From contig JAEWGM010000033.1 in assembly GCA_023388315.1 (NCBI GenBank), positions 1-64,000 of the forward strand: a DNA stretch of 64,000 nucleotides. Direction: 5' to 3'. Positions 1 through 7,136 of this stretch are shown piece by piece. Numbering within the stretch: the first letter of the stretch is position 1; every line of letters begins with the position of its first letter. Origin of the DNA: Bacteroidota bacterium. GTDB taxonomy: Bacteria > Bacteroidota > Bacteroidia > Bacteroidales > Dysgonomonadaceae. A program made the translations under genes and the position numbers. Under the pieces are notes generated by a model. The model had not been told where the DNA came from. It made no database searches and saw nothing but the letters and a program-made list of their open reading frames with translations.

Positions 1-3
1 CCT

Positions 4-915
4 ATGATCACAACAGACAAAGTTATTGAAATTTTTTGTATTGCGGACGATTTCTGCAATGAATATGAAAAAGAAATTCAAAACCATCAACTTCAAGCAG
101 GTGTTACAACAAAAAAGAGGAATAGAAAAACAAGAATGTCTCAGAGCGAAATAATTGCTGTGATGATTTGTTTTCACTGTGGAACCTTTCATAATTTCAA
201 GCATTATTATCTGTTTTATATTTGCCGCCATATGAAGAGCTACTTTCCCAATGCCGTTTCCTACAACCGCTTTGTAGAGTTGCAACCCAGGGTGATTGTG
301 CCTTTTATGCTCTTGCTAAAGTTGGTTGGATTTGGCGAGTGCACCGGCATTACCTATGTGGACAGCACTCCCATTAAAGTCTGTCATAACAAGCGTATCC
401 GCTCCAATAAAGTGTTCAAAGACTTAGCCAAAGTAGGCAAAAGCACAATGGGTTGGTTTTTTGGTTTTAAACTTCATTTAGTGTGCAACGAAAAAGGAGA
501 ATTGCTAAACTTCGCCCTCACCAAAGGCAATGTTGACGATAGAAACCCCGATGTAATCAATGTTATCACCAAGGACCTTTTCGGCAAACTTTATGCCGAC
601 AAAGGATACATTGGAAAAAAACTTTTTGAGATGCTCTTTGATCAAGGCGTTCATTTAGTGACCGGTATTCGCTCGAATATGAAAAACTCTTTGATGTCAT
701 TTCGAGATAAAATTCTTCTTCGAAAAAGATCTGTAATAGAGTGTATTAATGATGAATTAAAGAATATTTGCCAGATAGAACACTCAAGACATCGGTCTAC
801 ACATAACTTCATTATGAACATAATTGCTGCATTGGTGGCCTATTGTTTCTTTCCCAAAAAGCCTTCGATTAAATTTGAGGTGGAAAAATCAAATCAGTTG
901 ACAATTTGGGAGTGA
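4..915 (+). mobile_element. IS982-family transposase
   Basis: DDE transposase of 303 residues, near the usual IS982 length. The catalytic triad is visible as Asp120 (YVDSTPI), Asp199 (LYADKGYIG) and Glu246 (SVIECIND), each in the context expected of this family. An N-terminal helix-turn-helix-like segment (residues about 40-75) precedes the nuclease fold. The reading frame is intact, so the enzyme may be active. The left end of the element lies outside the window, so terminal inverted repeats and target duplication cannot be checked. Downstream lies a dispersed intergenic repeat (958-1094), so the insertion may sit in or beside older repeat DNA. Confidence 0.9.
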
Positions 916-957
916 AGTTATCCCGAACTCACGTTAAAAAGATTTGGTAACCCGCCG

Positions 958-1094
958 CCCCCAATTAAAATTGGGGGTTATGTACGGAAAACTTCTACGA
1001 AGTTAAAACAGGAGCACCGGAAAATACAAAACACGTGGAAATAGCGATAAAAAAACTTTCAAGCTGTTTCTTATTTTTTATCGGACAATAGTGT
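958..1094. repeat. Dispersed intergenic repeat, copy A
   Basis: About 135 bp that reappears in diverged form at 13443-13580. It opens with a perfect hairpin (five C at 958-962, five G at 973-977), continues with the shared segment AAAACTTCTACGAAGTTAAA and the shared GCACCGGAAAAT, and ends with CGGACAATAGTG. There is no open frame. The middle (about 1050-1075) differs between copies while both ends are conserved. Probably a non-autonomous palindromic element or the remnant of one. Confidence 0.7.
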
Positions 1095-1137
1095 TTTTAA
1101 ATAATTAAAAACCTGAAAGACAGATTTTTTCAATGTT

Positions 1138-2400
1138 TTATTCATCTACGAATTCGGCTTCTTGTAAACTTCTTAGTCCAAAAGTATTTAAATATCTTTC
1201 TAAGTTTCCTCTAATTAATACTTTTTTACTAACATTTTCGGGATGATCTACTAAATTTAATCTGTTTTGAATAGAAGTTCTATCTAAACTAACCGCAATC
1301 ATTTTGTCTGTAGTCTCTTCAGTCGGTGTATCTGCCAGAGCTAAATTTGTTTTTGAAGACCCTGTATCGCCCGGAAAAAAATTACCTACAGTCCTGTCAA
1401 ACGAACCCACAATATATCCCGTCACCCACACATTGGTTCTGCCTTGGTTTTGTTGCGCCTCTTCCACAGTAAACGGATCGGCTTTTGTACCTTTGGTGGA
1501 ATACTCATTTGTGGGATCGAGCACGATGTCTTCCGTTGGGCCGGTTACCCAATCGGTGATAGTGCTTTCGTTAATAATGGGTACGGCGTGCGGATTGAGC
1601 GTCACATTGTAGGTATAAACCGTGCCTTTTTCAAACGATGTAATATTTAGCCCCGAACTCAATGAATACACGTACGTATCCGGCCCAATGGTAAATACCA
1701 AGTCTTTGCCCGACAAATCATTCGTGGGTAAAAGGATGGCTTCGGCGCGTGTTCCGGTGGCATTGGTATTAAACACAATATCGCCTAAAACTGCGGGGGC
1801 AGACAATGTAGCGTCAGCCAAAGAAAACGATGCCTGCAACCCAGCATTGGTAATCTTTACAGATAATCCGCTTAAATCGGTTGCAGGGACTTCGGGTTTT
1901 ATATCCAAGACAATTTTCGAAAGTTGATGCGAAAAAGTCATTGCCACCAACGGGTTTTTTGAGTTCAGTCCCTTCGCGTTATCCGCATACAACAAATCAA
2001 TATCGGATTGTGATGTTTGGTTAGACACATCCACCGGATATGTAAAATCCTCTATCCCTGCTATATGCGGATAATATGCCACAAAATCCACATTGGATCC
2101 GTTAAACGGAAAAACAACTTTCTCTTCCTCGCTGGCAGGTGAAAAATCCGACGAACCCGTTGTAATATATTTTGCGTTCTGTGCGAGCGACTCAGTTAAA
2201 AGGCTTTCGCCCGATTTTTTCATAAATATCCCAATTGCATCCCCTTCAGACCAAGTGTTGCCGGAAACCCTCGTCTTCATCCCTTCAATGGAGCCAAACA
2301 CTTGAATGTTTTTGCTCGCTTGTTCTTTGTCGATATCAACCCCTTCACACGAAAAGAGGAAAATCGCCAAAAACGGTAAAACAAAATTTTTGATGCGCAT
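1138..2400 (-). CDS. Fimbrillin-like lipoprotein with C-terminal DUF6359-like domain
   Basis: 420-residue secreted lipoprotein. The signal peptide ends in the lipobox LFSC with Cys18 as the lipidation site. Residues about 30-290 resemble the fimbrillin/Mfa-like fold of Bacteroidales: an early GxxxGxxTRVSG-type segment, then WSEGDAIGIFM, the usual fimbrillin signature, with alternating beta strands after it. The last about 120 residues (from STKGTKADPFTVEEA) resemble the DUF6359 OB-fold domain that often ends such proteins. Such proteins are exported as lipidated precursors and become surface pilins or adhesins. No usher or second pilin gene lies next to it, so a solitary surface protein is as likely as a pilus subunit. 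A TAnnTTTG box lies 34 bp upstream of the start. Confidence 0.8.
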   Translation of the reverse strand: MRIKNFVLPFLAIFLFSCEGVDIDKEQASKNIQVFGSIEGMKTRVSGNTWSEGDAIGIFMKKSGESLLTESLAQNAKYITTGSSDFSPASEEEKVVFPFNGSNVDFVAYYPHIAGIEDFTYPVDVSNQTSQSDIDLLYADNAKGLNSKNPLVAMTFSHQLSKIVLDIKPEVPATDLSGLSVKITNAGLQASFSLADATLSAPAVLGDIVFNTNATGTRAEAILLPTNDLSGKDLVFTIGPDTYVYSLSSGLNITSFEKGTVYTYNVTLNPHAVPIINESTITDWVTGPTEDIVLDPTNEYSTKGTKADPFTVEEAQQNQGRTNVWVTGYIVGSFDRTVGNFFPGDTGSSKTNLALADTPTEETTDKMIAVSLDRTSIQNRLNLVDHPENVSKKVLIRGNLERYLNTFGLRSLQEAEFVDE

Positions 2401-2433
2401 AATGAAAGTTTTAAAACAAAAGAATTAGCCCAA

Positions 2434-2441
2434 CAAATATA
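2434..2441 (-). promoter_or_regulatory. Bacteroidetes -7 element of the fimbrillin gene
   Basis: TATATTTG on the minus strand matches TAnnTTTG, the -7 consensus of the Bacteroidetes primary sigma factor. Transcription would start near 2427, giving a leader of about 27 nt. No clear -33 TTTG was seen. Confidence 0.5.
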
Positions 2442-2555
2442 ACAGTTTAAAACTTTTATGCAATAATTCGCCCTGATTTAACATAGAAATATGTTTTAAA
2501 ACATAGAATTAAAAGACATTCACAGGGTTCTTAAAGAATATCGCGACTTTTTAAT

Positions 2556-2563
2556 TACTTTTG
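2556..2563 (+). promoter_or_regulatory. Bacteroidetes -7 element upstream of the YdeI/OmdA gene
   Basis: TACTTTTG matches TAnnTTTG. It lies about 100 bp before the start codon at 2666, so the leader would be long. It is the only match in this divergent spacer on the plus strand. Confidence 0.4.
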
Positions 2564-2665
2564 TTTGAAAAAATGAGAGAAAGATAATTGATAGGGCTAT
2601 CAATGTGAAAGAGATTTTGAATTACATGGAACAATTCGATTTAATAATTTTTCAAAGGCAAGTAT

Positions 2666-2944
2666 ATGGCAAACATAAAAATAGAAGAAGGAGTAGTACA
2701 CAATGTTCCAGATGATTTAAAAGAAGTTCTTCGTTCCAATGAAGAACTTTTGGAAAAGTGGAACAACTTAACACCACTCGCCCGAAACGAATGGATTTGT
2801 TGGACGACCATCGTAAAGCAGGATAAAACGCGCATAGAGCATATTAAACGGTTGAGAGAAGAAATTCTTGATGGGAAAAAAAGGCCTTGCTGTTGGCCCG
2901 GTTGCCCTCACAGAAGGCCAAATGCTCAGAAGTGGTTTAAGTAA
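2666..2944 (+). CDS. YdeI/OmpD-associated (OmdA) family protein
   Basis: 92-residue protein that covers the C-terminal part of the YdeI/OmdA family (Pfam OmdA), sometimes annotated as bacteriocin protection. Visible family marks are a short hydrophobic N-terminal strand (VVHNVPDDLKEVL), then LTPLARNEWICWT and the run TRIEHIKRLREEILDGKKRP, followed by CCWPGCPHR. This tail with PCCWPGCPHR is common in members from this phylum. The biochemical role of the family is unknown. It is a single gene between the divergent fimbrillin gene and the CsaA-like gene (110 bp downstream). Confidence 0.75.
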   Translation: MANIKIEEGVVHNVPDDLKEVLRSNEELLEKWNNLTPLARNEWICWTTIVKQDKTRIEHIKRLREEILDGKKRPCCWPGCPHRRPNAQKWFK

Positions 2945-3053
2945 AATAGTATGACTGCTTTAACCCAACGTGTTAGCAAAATCCGTGAAGCTACTGTTCA
3001 TCCATCTTTTTGCTAAGGTATAGCGTAAAGAAAACATTAACCACCCAAAGATA

Positions 3054-3398
3054 ATGGAACACAACAACCAATTGATAAATTATAGCGACTTTGCAAAAAT
3101 TGAAATAAGAGTAGGAACGATAATCAGTGCCGAAATATTCAAAGAAGCTAAAAAGCCCGCATATAAAATAACCATTGATTTTGGCGAGTTTGGCACTAAA
3201 AAAACTTCCGCACAAATCACAAAATTATATTTACCGGACGAAATTATCGGAAAACAAGTGGTTGCGGTTGTGAATTTTCCAACAAAGCAGATTGCTAACA
3301 TGCAAAGCGAATGTCTTGTATTAGGCGCGGTAAACGAAGACGAGGTAACACTATTATCAGTTGATAAATTGGTAAAGAACGGATTGCGAATTGAATAA
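3054..3398 (+). CDS. csaA: CsaA-like tRNA-binding OB-fold protein
   Basis: 114 residues consisting of one EMAP-II/Arc1p-type tRNA-binding OB fold, the length of B. subtilis CsaA (about 110). Family marks are DFAKIEIRVGTI near the N terminus, KPAYKITIDFGEFG, TKLYLPDEIIGKQVVAVVNF in the centre, and the QSECLVLGA strand. CsaA was reported to act as an export-related chaperone and binds tRNA in vitro; the cellular role remains unsettled. The next gene, metG, carries the same fold at its C terminus (DFTKLDIRVGTV), so two copies of this domain lie in tandem. There is nearly 190 bp with its own promoter between them, so they are probably not co-transcribed. Confidence 0.88.
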   Translation: MEHNNQLINYSDFAKIEIRVGTIISAEIFKEAKKPAYKITIDFGEFGTKKTSAQITKLYLPDEIIGKQVVAVVNFPTKQIANMQSECLVLGAVNEDEVTLLSVDKLVKNGLRIE

Positions 3399-3497
3399 AT
3401 TCTACAACACGTAAATGTTCAGATGGTTTTAGTCTCCTTTTTCAAAATTTTTGAACATAGATTCCAAAACCCAATAGCCTATTCAATCTAATATTTG

Positions 3498-3505
3498 TAT
3501 CTTTG
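3498..3505 (+). promoter_or_regulatory. Bacteroidetes -7 element of metG
   Basis: TATCTTTG is an exact TAnnTTTG match 86 bp before the metG start codon. The predicted leader contains the heptamer array at 3551-3585. Confidence 0.55.
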
Positions 3506-3550
3506 CACCTCGAAAAAAGAGAAACGTTCCGGGAACGCGCAACACGCACA

Positions 3551-3585
3551 CGCAACCCGTAACTCCTAACCCGTAACTCGCAACC
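3551..3585. repeat. Heptamer array CGYAACY in the metG leader
   Basis: Five unbroken 7-bp units: CGCAACC, CGTAACT, CCTAACC, CGTAACT, CGCAACC, ending 5 bp before the metG ATG. Two less perfect units precede them. The unit is the reverse complement of the GRGTTRC units at 61814-61848, 58 kb away. If transcription begins at the -7 box at 3498, the array is in the 5' leader. Confidence 0.75.
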
Positions 3586-3590
3586 CGACT

Positions 3591-5633
3591 ATGTCAAAAC
3601 AATTTAAACGCACACTCATTACATCGGCATTGCCTTATGCAAACGGCCCGGTACACATAGGGCACTTGGCGGGAGTTTATGTTCCTGCCGATATTTACGC
3701 TCGATATTTGCGCCTGAAAGGCAAAGAGGTCCTTTTTATCGGTGGATCAGACGAACACGGAATTCCCATCACCATAAAGGCTCGCAAGGAAGGTGTTACG
3801 CCTCAAGACATCGTGGACAGATACCACACCCTTATCAAAAAATCGTTTGAAGAATTTGGCATTTCGTTCGATATCTATTCGCGCACCACATCGGATATTC
3901 ATAAGGAAACGGCCTCCGATTTTTTCAAAAAATTATATGACAACGGCAAATTTATCGAACAAAGCAGCGAGCAATATTACGACGAGGAAGCCCAGCAATT
4001 TCTCGCCGACCGCTATATCACCGGCGAATGCCCGCACTGCCACAACGAAAATGCCTATGGTGACCAGTGCGAGCAATGCGGAACATCCTTGAACGCCACG
4101 GATTTAATCAACCCCAAATCCACCCTAAGTGGCAGTGCGCCGGTAAGAAAAGCCACCAAACATTGGTATTTGCCCCTTAACGAACACGAAGCGTGGCTGC
4201 GACAATGGATTTTGGAAGACCATAAAGAATGGAAATCCAACGTGTATGGCCAATGCAAATCGTGGCTCGATTTGGGATTGCAACCGCGCGCCGTGAGTCG
4301 CGACTTGGATTGGGGCGTGCCCGTGCCGCTACCCGATGCCGAAGGCAAAGTGCTTTACGTGTGGTTTGACGCGCCCATCGGTTACATTTCCAATACTAAG
4401 GAACTGCTGCCCAACGATTGGGAAAAATGGTGGAAAGACGAAGAAACTAAACTTATTCACTTCATTGGGAAAGATAACATCGTCTTCCACTGCATTGTTT
4501 TCCCCGCCATGCTCAAAGCCGAAGGCTCGTATATTTTGCCCGAAAACGTGCCGGCAAACGAGTTTTTGAACTTGGAGAAAGACAAAATTTCCACTTCGCG
4601 CAATTGGGCGGTGTGGTTGCACGAATATTTGGAAGAATTTCCCGGCAAACAAGACGTGTTGCGTTACGCGCTTACTGCCAACGCGCCCGAAACCAAGGAC
4701 AACGATTTCACATGGCGCGATTTTCAAGCCCGCAACAACAACGAGTTGGTGGCCGTTCTCGGCAACTTTATCAACCGCGCATTGGTGCTCACGCAAAAAT
4801 ATTTCGACAACAAGGTGCCCGCTGTGGGTGAACTCACCGATTACGACCGTGAAATTGTGGCCGAAGCGCAAAAAGTGAAACAGGCAGTGGAGCAAAACCT
4901 GGAAACCTACCACTTCCGCGAAGCGCAAAAAGAAGCGATGAACCTTGCCCGCATCGGCAACAAATATTTGGCCGATACCGAGCCCTGGAAAACGGCCAAA
5001 ACCGATATGGCGCGCACGGGCACCATCCTTAATTTATCGTTACAAATGGTGGCGAACCTCGCCATTGTGTGCGAGCCGTTTTTACCGTTTTCATCAAAGA
5101 AAATTTATTCGTTCATCAACGCCGATAAATTCGATTGGGAACAACTGAACAGCTTCGATTTGTTGCCCGAAGGGCACACTTTGGGCAAAGCCGAACTGTT
5201 ATTTGAAAAAATTGAAGACGAGGTGATTGAAAAACAGTTACAAAAATTGCTCGCCACCAAAGAAGCAAACGAAGCCAAAGAATACAAAGCCAAACCGGTA
5301 AAAGAAAACATCGTTTTCGACGATTTCACCAAACTCGACATTCGTGTGGGAACCGTCTTGGAGTGCGAAAAAGTGCCGAAAACCGATAAGCTTTTGCGTT
5401 TCTTATTGGACGATGGCCTCAACAAACGCACCATCCTTTCGGGTATTGCCGCATATTACCCTAACCCCGAAGAGTTGGTGGGCAAACAAGTGTGCTTCAT
5501 CGCCAATTTGGAACCCCGAAAAATGCGCGGCATCCTTTCCGAAGGAATGATTCTTTCGGCAGAAAACGCCGATGGATCGTTGTCGCTCATTCAGCCGACG
5601 GTGGAAGTGAAAGCGGGAAGTCAAATTTCTTAA
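3591..5633 (+). CDS. metG: Methionyl-tRNA synthetase
   Basis: 680-residue class I synthetase that charges tRNA-Met, essential for initiation and elongation. The HIGH signature is present as HIGH at residues 22-25 and the KMSKS loop as KISTS at 332-336. A zinc knuckle of CPHC and CEQC pairs (residues about 147-165) marks the MetG1 type with one zinc site. The anticodon-binding helical bundle follows, and from about residue 576 a C-terminal tRNA-binding OB fold (FDDFTKLDIRVGT) gives the dimeric form usual in Bacteroidetes. Translation start is the first ATG after the heptamer leader. It is read alone; the next gene is 178 bp away. Confidence 0.97.
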   Translation: MSKQFKRTLITSALPYANGPVHIGHLAGVYVPADIYARYLRLKGKEVLFIGGSDEHGIPITIKARKEGVTPQDIVDRYHTLIKKSFEEFGISFDIYSRTTSDIHKETASDFFKKLYDNGKFIEQSSEQYYDEEAQQFLADRYITGECPHCHNENAYGDQCEQCGTSLNATDLINPKSTLSGSAPVRKATKHWYLPLNEHEAWLRQWILEDHKEWKSNVYGQCKSWLDLGLQPRAVSRDLDWGVPVPLPDAEGKVLYVWFDAPIGYISNTKELLPNDWEKWWKDEETKLIHFIGKDNIVFHCIVFPAMLKAEGSYILPENVPANEFLNLEKDKISTSRNWAVWLHEYLEEFPGKQDVLRYALTANAPETKDNDFTWRDFQARNNNELVAVLGNFINRALVLTQKYFDNKVPAVGELTDYDREIVAEAQKVKQAVEQNLETYHFREAQKEAMNLARIGNKYLADTEPWKTAKTDMARTGTILNLSLQMVANLAIVCEPFLPFSSKKIYSFINADKFDWEQLNSFDLLPEGHTLGKAELLFEKIEDEVIEKQLQKLLATKEANEAKEYKAKPVKENIVFDDFTKLDIRVGTVLECEKVPKTDKLLRFLLDDGLNKRTILSGIAAYYPNPEELVGKQVCFIANLEPRKMRGILSEGMILSAENADGSLSLIQPTVEVKAGSQIS

Positions 5634-5811
5634 TTGCACCATTTGCTTTTATTAACACAAAAGCTGTAACTTTTTCTCGTTTTTTCCATCTTGCTAATAT
5701 GAGTAAGGTGCTTCTAAAGATCAAAATTCTAGGCGTGCGATTGATCATAACGCAGAAGTTGAAGTTTTTAGGAATGCACACTACAAAATTCACAACTCAA
5801 ACACAGTATTT

Positions 5812-6366
5812 ATGAAAAAAACTATCTTTCTTTTTGCCGTACTTTTAATCAGTATGTCGGCCTTCTCACAACAACGCCGCACCAAAAGTTTTATGGGCTG
5901 GTATCTTGCCAAAGACGCTCCCGCGAAATTAAACGAATTGAAATTAAATTTGGGAACCACCGTTATTGGTGTCTTTCCCGAAATATCCTATGAGCACGTT
6001 TTAAGCGAAGACTTTAGCGCCGGTGCTTCCGTAGGCATAAATCTCAATTCGGATTACTACCCGCTGAATTTTGCCGTTACTCCTTATGGCCGCTGGTTTT
6101 TTGGCGGAAACTCCACTTCATTGCAAAAATACGGCGCGGGGTTCTTCATTGAAGCGAGCGGATCGGTTTTCGGAGTCAGAACATCTCATTTAGCGGAAGA
6201 TGCCAAGCCGGATGGCGATCTTGGAGCCGGTTTGGGCGTGGCTGTGGGTTTAAAACACGTTACCCGTAACAATTGGTTGGGTGAACTTTATGTGGGTGCC
6301 GGCCGCGATTTTGTTAACGATGGCGCTTATCCACGAATGGGTATTTCCATTGGCAAACGATTCTAA
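5812..6366 (+). CDS. Small outer-membrane beta-barrel protein (first of a tandem pair)
   Basis: 184 residues with a Sec signal peptide (MKKTIFLFAVLLISMSAFS, cleavage near residue 20). The mature part is alternating aromatic/hydrophobic strands and ends in a terminal Phe (GISIGKRF), the usual C-terminal signal for insertion by the BAM complex. Its neighbour 30 bp downstream is a paralogue: both share FPE(I/V)SYE(H/Y)VL near the start, a PY.RWFF segment, GFFIEA in the centre and SIGKRF at the end. Function unknown; porin-like or structural roles are possible. The spacer to metG (178 bp) shows no clear promoter box. Confidence 0.7.
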   Translation: MKKTIFLFAVLLISMSAFSQQRRTKSFMGWYLAKDAPAKLNELKLNLGTTVIGVFPEISYEHVLSEDFSAGASVGINLNSDYYPLNFAVTPYGRWFFGGNSTSLQKYGAGFFIEASGSVFGVRTSHLAEDAKPDGDLGAGLGVAVGLKHVTRNNWLGELYVGAGRDFVNDGAYPRMGISIGKRF

Positions 6367-6396
6367 TTCAAAACAAACAATAATTCAAAACAAACA

Positions 6397-6999
6397 ATGA
6401 AAAAAATACTGGCAATCTCGTTGTTTTCTTTAGTTTGTTTGGGTAATTTGCATTCACAAAACCAACACGAACTGAAACTCAATATCGCAAAATCGGTTTT
6501 TGCTTTTCCCGAAGTTTCTTACGAATATGTTTTGAATAAGAACATGAGTTTGGGTACCACGTTAGGTTTTGGCATAAAACCCCAAAATTATATGGGATAC
6601 AAATTTGCCATATCACCATATTATCGATGGTTTTTTGTGGGATCAAAAATTTCGGGCCAAAATGCTAGCGGTTTTTTTATTGAGGCAAACACGTTTGTTT
6701 TCTCTCAAGATATATACCTTCAAAAAGGCGAATTTTCCATCGGCATTGGCGATCCCATTTATATACCCGGACAACCAACGCATTACAAACCGGATGTAAC
6801 GGATACCCGGCACACGGTAAAAGAGCAAGTAACCGGCGTTGGATTGGGTGGTGCAATAGGATTTAAATTTGTCAGCAAAAAACAATGGATTGGTGAAATA
6901 TTAGCCGGTATCGGTAATAATTTCACTCCTTATAAAGAAAAGTCATATGAAAACAGGATTTATCCACACGTAGCGGTTTCCATCGGAAAAAGATTTTAA
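6397..6999 (+). CDS. Small outer-membrane beta-barrel protein (second of a tandem pair)
   Basis: 200 residues, signal peptide MKKILAISLFSLVCLGNLHS, and the same barrel layout and terminal Phe as the preceding gene. It carries an extra loop of about 25 residues (around YIPGQPTHYKPDVTDT) before the last strands. The pair most likely arose by local duplication, and the loops have diverged most, which is usual when loops face outward. A strong terminator follows 20 bp downstream, closing the two-gene unit. Confidence 0.7.
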   Translation: MKKILAISLFSLVCLGNLHSQNQHELKLNIAKSVFAFPEVSYEYVLNKNMSLGTTLGFGIKPQNYMGYKFAISPYYRWFFVGSKISGQNASGFFIEANTFVFSQDIYLQKGEFSIGIGDPIYIPGQPTHYKPDVTDTRHTVKEQVTGVGLGGAIGFKFVSKKQWIGEILAGIGNNFTPYKEKSYENRIYPHVAVSIGKRF

Positions 7000-7018
7000 G
7001 ATTATATTTTTTAGTTTA

Positions 7019-7054
7019 CAAAGAAGTGAAACATCCCCGTTTCACTTCTTTTTG
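7019..7054 (+). terminator. Rho-independent terminator of the barrel pair
   Basis: Perfect 13-bp stem AAAGAAGTGAAAC / GTTTCACTTCTTT with loop ATCCCC and a T-rich tail. Placed 20 bp after the stop codon at 6999. Confidence 0.85.
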
Positions 7055-7097
7055 TTTAAAACCATGTGGTTGAAGCCGCTCATTCGGAAATAATCTG

Positions 7098-7105
7098 TAA
7101 ATTTG
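7098..7105 (+). promoter_or_regulatory. Bacteroidetes -7 element of the YfhO gene
   Basis: TAAATTTG matches TAnnTTTG and lies 32 bp before the start codon at 7137. A TTG at 7070-7072 could be the -33 element but the gap of 25 bp is slightly long. Confidence 0.5.
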
Positions 7106-7136
7106 CTCATTAAATTAGTTTACAAGCAATATCACG

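Noticed and set aside
3399..3590. T-box or other riboswitch upstream of metG
   Set aside because: No T-box, S-box or other conserved core seen; Bacteroidetes metG usually has none. The only structure is the heptamer array.
4329..4928. Open frame of 199 codons on the minus strand
   Set aside because: Opposite metG, His/Val-rich shadow composition, no start context.
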